Positions 7,258-10,903 of a stretch of 10,903 nucleotides of DNA are shown here, one piece after another. Within the stretch, counting starts at the first letter, position 1. The number at the start of each line of letters is the position of its first letter. Location: contig JAEKKE010000314.1 in NCBI GenBank assembly GCA_019510535.1, forward strand, positions 1-10,903, given 5' to 3'. Made by a program: the position numbers and the translations under genes. The stretch comes from Acidobacteriota bacterium. Its GTDB lineage: Bacteria; Acidobacteriota; Terriglobia; Terriglobales; Acidobacteriaceae. Under the pieces are notes generated by a model. The model saw only the letters and a list, made by a program, of their open reading frames with translations, ran no database searches and was not told the origin of the DNA.

Positions 7258-7867
7258 TCACCCAAGTGAAGTCAGATAAGGTGACCGCGCCAGCAAAGCA
7301 TATTGGCCGCCCAGCGGGACCTTTGCAAGAAAGCCTTCGAGAGAGGCCATACGAGAATAGAGCCGTTCCGGAAGATACAGAAAAAAAAAAAAAAAAAGTG
7401 GCGTGAAGCCGCCGCCCCTCATCAGTTCTTTTGCGTTCCTCGCGGTAAGAAGCTCTCATCAACAGCCTTCTCGCTGCCTGCGGAACATGATGGTACACAC
7501 ACACTGCGGTCACGAAGTCTGCTGAGCCGGTATCAAACGGAAGCTCGATCTGCGATTGCTGTTGGCGCATCTCGAAGCAGGTGTTGGAATCAAGCATCGC
7601 GGCAGATGGATCACAGCCGCCTGCCCAGGCAAAATGGCTTCCGCCTAACTCCAGCAGTTCTCCTTTGCCGCAACCTACATCGAGCCAACGCAGCGAACTT
7701 GTATTCAATCCGGCACGATGCAGGAAATCCTGAATCAGGATCCACTTTCTCTGGTGGAAATAATGAGTCCCACGCGCGAATCGGTTCCTGACAGGGTCTT
7801 CCAGTAGCGCGTCGTAGGATGCCGCGTACAGATCGAACTCTGGAGATAGTTTTTCGTTCGCCGCCAT
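7258..7867 (-). pseudogene. Class I SAM-dependent methyltransferase, internally deleted and frameshifted
   Basis: The N-terminal half is intact in one frame: start at 7867 (AAGGAAA upstream), SAM-binding WLDVGCGKGELLEL at about 61-74, acidic residue in CDPS near 86, SADFV near 116 and VYHHVP at 124-129. After 7483 this frame loses all family resemblance. The family C-terminus is present in a different frame from 7452 to a TGA at 7258: LLTARNAKELMRGGGF, then LYLPERLYSRMASLEGF, then LAKVPLGGQYALLAR. The middle segment expected here (the RPGG strand and the (E/N)HNPxNP loop) is missing, about 40-45 residues. A 17-T coding-strand run reads as five Phe in the C-terminal frame. Reading straight through instead gives a spurious 252-residue product running into the MDR start. 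It belongs to the GT operon, 17 nt after the GT-C gene. It is probably inactive, unless the lesion is an assembly error. Confidence 0.83.
7381..7397. repeat. 17-base poly-A homopolymer (poly-T on the coding strand)
   Basis: An uninterrupted run of 17 A lies within the methyltransferase remnant, flanked by G on both sides. No comparable run is seen elsewhere in the window. In the frame of the C-terminal methyltransferase fragment it encodes part of Leu and five Phe in register. It is prone to replication or transcriptional slippage, and also to sequencing error. Confidence 0.97.
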
Positions 7868-7884
7868 GTTATTTCCTTTCCATC

Positions 7885-9516
7885 TCAGCGCTCTATCCGT
7901 TCCATAATCCGGAAGCCATCGACTACCTGTACAAGCCGATAGTGCGATTTAAGATATGGCTCCACGATGAAATCGCCTGGGGCCACCTGGGTCGACGAAG
8001 GAAAGACCACCGCGGCTACCTGCTCGATGTTCTTGTCCCAGACCACGTACCGAACCTTGCGCTCCTCCAGAATTCGCACCGTCTCCTGAAACTGAGACGG
8101 CGTGTTGTAGTTGTAGACGAGGATGCTATAGGGAGTAGGGTTGGTTGTAGCGTCCAGGAAGTAATACCTCGGAGCATATGGGTAGGCGAAAATCTCTTCC
8201 CCGGGAGCAGCATACTTTTCCAGAGCGGCGAAAATGTCCATGGTTTTGAACGTCCGGATGGTCCCGGCGCGGGTCGTGACGGAGTGCGAGGCCAGAAGCA
8301 GGCAAAGAAGGTTGAAAATGCCAAGGCTTGCCGAGCAAACCAGCAGCAGGCGCCGTGCCATGAGTGCCAAAGGTGCCCGGTACTCGTCGAGGAAATGGAC
8401 ACCCAGAATCATCAGCAATGGCGATCCGAAGACGAGATGAGTGACATCCTTACGATGAATTTCACTCAGCCACAGCGCTGCTCCGGCAAGCCAGTAGAGC
8501 AGAATCTCATTTCTGGCCAGGTTCCATCGAAACCGTGCACCCAACGCCGCCAACAGGCCAGGGAGTGCTATGACAAATAACAAAGGCGTAATCAGAACAG
8601 CCGCCATGGGGACCGTCCATCCAAAGCCCTTTATTTTGACAACCCAGTGATCCCAGAAATTGGACAAGATGTCGTGAGCATAGGGTACGGAATTGACTGC
8701 CGAGTAATGCTGGGAGGGCCAGATGAAATTGACATAGATCAGGGCTGACAGGGCTCCCTTGTGCCAGAAATAAAGTGCAACGGCTGCAAGCACCGTAAGG
8801 TAGCTCCCGGTGAGTAATGCCATGGCAGACAGGGATGCGGCGCGGCGCAGCTTCAGCACAAAAAGCCAGACCAGAAACGCGCAGAATAAGAGGAGCCCCT
8901 TCGGTTGAAGAAAGCAGGTTGTGGCGCCGGCAAGGCTACCGGCCATGAGTAACAGACTTCTGTTACCCCTTTCCTGCAACAGAACCATGCAGAAAACCAC
9001 GGCAAATGCAAAGAAGTTGCTGTCTACATGATGGCTGATGGCCGGCCACAGCCCACCGAAGCAGGTCGCCGCCAGCAGGATGCTGGGAGTAATGGGGGAC
9101 GTTCTGCATATGCGGAGTGATAGGAAATACATGGCGAGCGCCGTTCCTATCGACGTGAGGAATAGACATATGCGGCTTGCAAGAAAGGTCTCTCCGAACA
9201 CCTTAAAGAAGCCTGCAAGCCAATAGAACGTCCCCGGCCCAATCACTTCGAAGAAGTCGCGCGCAAAGACCTGGCCGTGCGCGACTCTGATCGCCCCATA
9301 ATCCAGTGTTCCTTCATCGGAGCCGACAAGGAAGAGGCGCATGAACGGCAAGATGTATAAGGAGCCCCAGAATGCAAATAAAACCAGACTTTTAAGTTGT
9401 CTGCTGGAGTCCGCTTGAACCGGCTTTTGCGCCCGGATCGGCTCTGCGGCAGGCGCGGACGTCAGCTCGATATCGATGCTGCAATCAACGACGTCTCTGG
9501 AGGTGTCGACAGGCAT
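7885..9516 (-). CDS. GT-C fold membrane glycosyltransferase (PMT/GT39-like)
   Basis: This 543-residue polytopic membrane protein has a roughly 40-residue soluble N-terminus and about ten or more hydrophobic segments. The first extracytoplasmic loop has an acidic pair in GSDEGTLDYGA (Asp67/Glu68), followed by GQVFARDFFEVIGPGTFYW. This is the arrangement of GT-C enzymes that use polyprenyl-phosphate sugars, such as PMT and ArnT. A soluble C-terminal part after about residue 425 contains APRYYFLDA and ERKVRYVVWDKN. It probably transfers a sugar from a lipid-phosphate donor to an envelope acceptor on the outer face of the inner membrane. The ATG is only 2 nt after the stop of the upstream GT2 gene, so the two are co-transcribed. 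The frame is uninterrupted, unlike both neighbours. The family call is by pattern, and the acceptor is unknown. Confidence 0.78.
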   Translation of the reverse strand: MPVDTSRDVVDCSIDIELTSAPAAEPIRAQKPVQADSSRQLKSLVLFAFWGSLYILPFMRLFLVGSDEGTLDYGAIRVAHGQVFARDFFEVIGPGTFYWLAGFFKVFGETFLASRICLFLTSIGTALAMYFLSLRICRTSPITPSILLAATCFGGLWPAISHHVDSNFFAFAVVFCMVLLQERGNRSLLLMAGSLAGATTCFLQPKGLLLFCAFLVWLFVLKLRRAASLSAMALLTGSYLTVLAAVALYFWHKGALSALIYVNFIWPSQHYSAVNSVPYAHDILSNFWDHWVVKIKGFGWTVPMAAVLITPLLFVIALPGLLAALGARFRWNLARNEILLYWLAGAALWLSEIHRKDVTHLVFGSPLLMILGVHFLDEYRAPLALMARRLLLVCSASLGIFNLLCLLLASHSVTTRAGTIRTFKTMDIFAALEKYAAPGEEIFAYPYAPRYYFLDATTNPTPYSILVYNYNTPSQFQETVRILEERKVRYVVWDKNIEQVAAVVFPSSTQVAPGDFIVEPYLKSHYRLVQVVDGFRIMERIER

Positions 9517-9518
9517 CG

Positions 9519-10512
9519 TTATGCTCGCAGGCTGGTGAATGCGTTCAGCGTCTCCGCCTCGATGCTCTGACCAGGAGCTTCATCGGCGCCAATCACAGCT
9601 ATCTTCCGCGGCTGGGGGTTTTCCAGAAGCACCGCACGCGTAAGTCCATGCTGCGGCGAAGAGACGTTGCACGTTTCGTTCACGACATAGAGAGGCCGGC
9701 CTTTGGTCTCTTCATAGGTGCGGGCGACATAGTCTCCGACGGCGCCCAGGGCGAGTAGAAGCATCCCGGAGAACGTGCACTGCATGGCGACAACGGATGC
9801 CCATCCAGGGATAAGTGTCTTCGTCCAAAGCGCCAGGTACAGCACCCACAGGAGGTACAGAAAACCGGCTCCGCCAAGGAGGCTGCCGGCCGCGATGCTT
9901 ATCCGCAACGGACTCGCCTGCTGCGCGGGCACAGCGCCGAAAGGGAAGAATGGCTTCTTTCATTCCCAGCCATGCAATCATGCCGCGCATGTACCGGTGT
10001 TCTTCCCGAAGAGAGCGAATGGCATTGACCGCCCTGTGGCTGAAGAGCCGGAAATCTCCTACATCCTGGGTGAGCTGATGGTTAGAAATCCGCGACAGGG
10101 TTCGATAGAACAGAGCCGCTGTCCACCGTTTGAACATGGTCTCCGACTCACGGGAGATCCTCTGTGGCGACACAACGTCATAGCCTTGCTCGTACAGTGC
10201 GAGCATCTCTGGCAGCAGCTCCGGCGGATCCTGCAGGTCTACGTCCATGACTACTACGGCATCACCATCGGCGAAGTCGAGTCCTGCCGTGACGGCAGCC
10301 TGATGGCCGAAGTTACGAGTAAAACGGAGCACCTTTACACATGGATCGTTCGAGGCGAGTTCTCCAAGAATCTCCGATGTCGCATCGGTGCTTCCATCGT
10401 CTATGAAGATAACCTCCCAGAGCCGGCCGTGCAGTGCGGCGCGGAGGCGCGGGAGAAACAACGGTATTGTTTCCGCTTCATTGAGTACTGGAACCACAAC
10501 CGAAAGAAGCAT
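9519..10512 (-). pseudogene. GtrB-like family 2 glycosyltransferase (polyprenyl-phosphate sugar synthase), frameshifted by internal deletion
   Basis: The catalytic domain is intact from MLLSVVVPVLNEAE through FIDDGSTD (36-43), TRNFGHQAA (65-73), the metal-binding MDVDLQDP (DxD at 90-92), VGDFRLFS and MKEAILPF (about residue 190). The frame then degenerates after about residue 200 (AAGES). The C-terminal two-helix membrane region continues in another frame from about 9914 to the stop at 9519: SPLRISIAAGSLLGG, IPGWASVV and YVARTYEETKGRPLYVVNE. Compared with GtrB/YfdH-type proteins, about 22 residues between the GES/GDT position and PLRI (the amphipathic helix region) are absent. In an intact form it would charge undecaprenyl phosphate with a sugar, supplying the GT-C enzyme encoded 2 nt downstream. 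AGGTGA precedes the start. A GTG at 9932 could start the C-terminal piece, but it has no ribosome binding site. Confidence 0.85.
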
Positions 10513-10624
10513 GGCATTTCACCTAAGGGTTCTGCGTGAGCCCGTTGACCTGAGGCAGAAAGATACAGCAAACAAACCATACTGCAAGAAAGGTGATGCA
10601 TGGCCGAAAGGCCTGACCAGACAA

Positions 10625-10822
10625 TCACCCAATGGCATTGGTAAGCGTCGTGCCGATACTCGTGAACGCAGTATTGATATCGGTCGCCAGGGTACTCATT
10701 CCGGCGGTAGCGGCGAAGGCGATCAGTGCAACCACCAGCGCGTATTCGATAAGATCCTGTCCTTCGTCCTTCAGAAGGAAGGCCCTTACCGTACCAGCAA
10801 TTTTTCTCAATTCGAATTTCAT
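10625..10822 (-). CDS. Flp/Fap-type prepilin (Tad pilus subunit)
   Basis: This 65-residue protein begins MKFELRKIAG and has a short charged leader ending KDEG, followed by QDLIEYALVVALIAFAA. Cleavage after Gly would give a mature N-terminus with Glu at +5 and Tyr at +6, the signature of Flp pilins processed by a prepilin peptidase. The hydrophobic helix (about 36-50) is followed by a Ser/Thr-rich tail. The start at 10822 is chosen because GAGGAG lies 10 nt upstream; an earlier in-frame start at 10855 would place that site inside the gene. No other Tad genes are visible in the window; they may lie beyond the right edge. The gene sits upstream of the GT2 gene on the same strand, with a 112-nt gap. 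Confidence 0.92.
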   Translation of the reverse strand: MKFELRKIAGTVRAFLLKDEGQDLIEYALVVALIAFAATAGMSTLATDINTAFTSIGTTLTNAIG

Positions 10823-10832
10823 TGTGATGTTT

Positions 10833-10838
10833 CTCCTC
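10833..10838 (-). promoter_or_regulatory. Ribosome binding site deciding the pilin start
   Basis: The minus-strand GAGGAG lies 10 nt before the ATG at 10822 and supports the 65-residue prepilin over an 11-residue longer form. No clear promoter was recognised in the 65 bp from here to the window edge. Confidence 0.75.
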
Positions 10839-10903
10839 TGAAGGTTTCGCTTCAAACATTCGGGGTTTGAGCATTTAGGAATTGAGTAGGGAGAGCACGG
10901 AAG

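Noticed and set aside
7109..7867. Complete 252-residue methyltransferase reading frame
   Set aside because: Only the first ~130 residues look like a methyltransferase. The rest is out-of-frame sequence, with the true C-terminus visible in another frame ending at 7258.
7819..8580. Long plus-strand open frame of 253 residues
   Set aside because: It is antisense to the GT-C membrane protein, and has no recognisable domain and no convincing ribosome binding site.
9519..9932. Independent small membrane protein starting at a GTG
   Set aside because: Its sequence is the C-terminal membrane domain of a GtrB-like GT2 and there is no ribosome binding site at the GTG. It is the second half of the broken gene.
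9900..9955. Programmed ribosomal frameshift joining the two GT2 frames
   Set aside because: Conserved residues are physically missing at the junction and no slippery heptamer is seen, so a shift alone would not restore the protein.
9775..10539. Long plus-strand open frame of 254 residues
   Set aside because: It lies antisense to the clearly recognisable GT2 gene, has no family resemblance, and is Cys/Arg-rich in the manner of a shadow frame.
10602..10613. GGCC-GAAA-GGCC hairpin between the pilin and GT2 genes
   Set aside because: The stem is only 4 bp and there is no T-run on the relevant strand, so it does not support a terminator call.

Overview
The window is a moderately GC-rich, densely coding bacterial segment, probably from a soil-type member of the Acidobacteriota (Terriglobus/Granulicella-like). 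This assignment is inferred from gene style only: a secreted Tat-type GH31 glycosidase, a BlaI-type repressor with an M56 peptidase carrying TonB C-terminal domains, and a GT2/GT-C/methyltransferase envelope cluster next to a Flp pilin. No rRNA, tRNA, CRISPR array or insertion sequence was found.

Left part, 1-3293: a complete GH31 glycoside hydrolase on the plus strand converges on a short-chain dehydrogenase/reductase (SDR) on the minus strand, and the two share a bidirectional hairpin terminator. Upstream of the SDR lies a divergent TetR regulator. The 111-bp divergent region holds two near-identical inverted repeats about three helical turns apart, a good candidate for a TetR-controlled switch acting on both genes.

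Middle part, 3876-6219: a two-gene unit encodes a BlaI/MecI-like repressor and an M56 (BlaR1-like) membrane metalloprotease whose extracytoplasmic part is two TonB-C domains rather than a penicillin-binding sensor. The stop and start codons overlap by 4 nt. A strong-looking promoter (TTGACA, 17 bp, TACTCT) carries ACGAT/ATCGT palindromes. It places the predicted transcription start at or next to the repressor ATG, which suggests a leaderless mRNA. The unit ends at a strong terminator.

Right part, 6220-10903, all minus strand. In transcription order it holds a Flp-type pilin, a GtrB-like GT2 polyprenyl-phosphate glycosyltransferase, a GT-C (PMT/GT39-like) membrane glycosyltransferase, a class I SAM methyltransferase and a zinc-free quinone-oxidoreductase-like MDR enzyme. 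The GT2 and methyltransferase genes are both broken by internal deletions with a frame change: about 65-70 nt are missing from the GT2 and about 120-135 nt from the methyltransferase. The GT-C gene between them is intact. The methyltransferase also carries a 17-base A/T homopolymer. Either this lipid-linked-sugar pathway is decaying, or the assembly has lost sequence at two places. The lesions are the main thing to check in this window.
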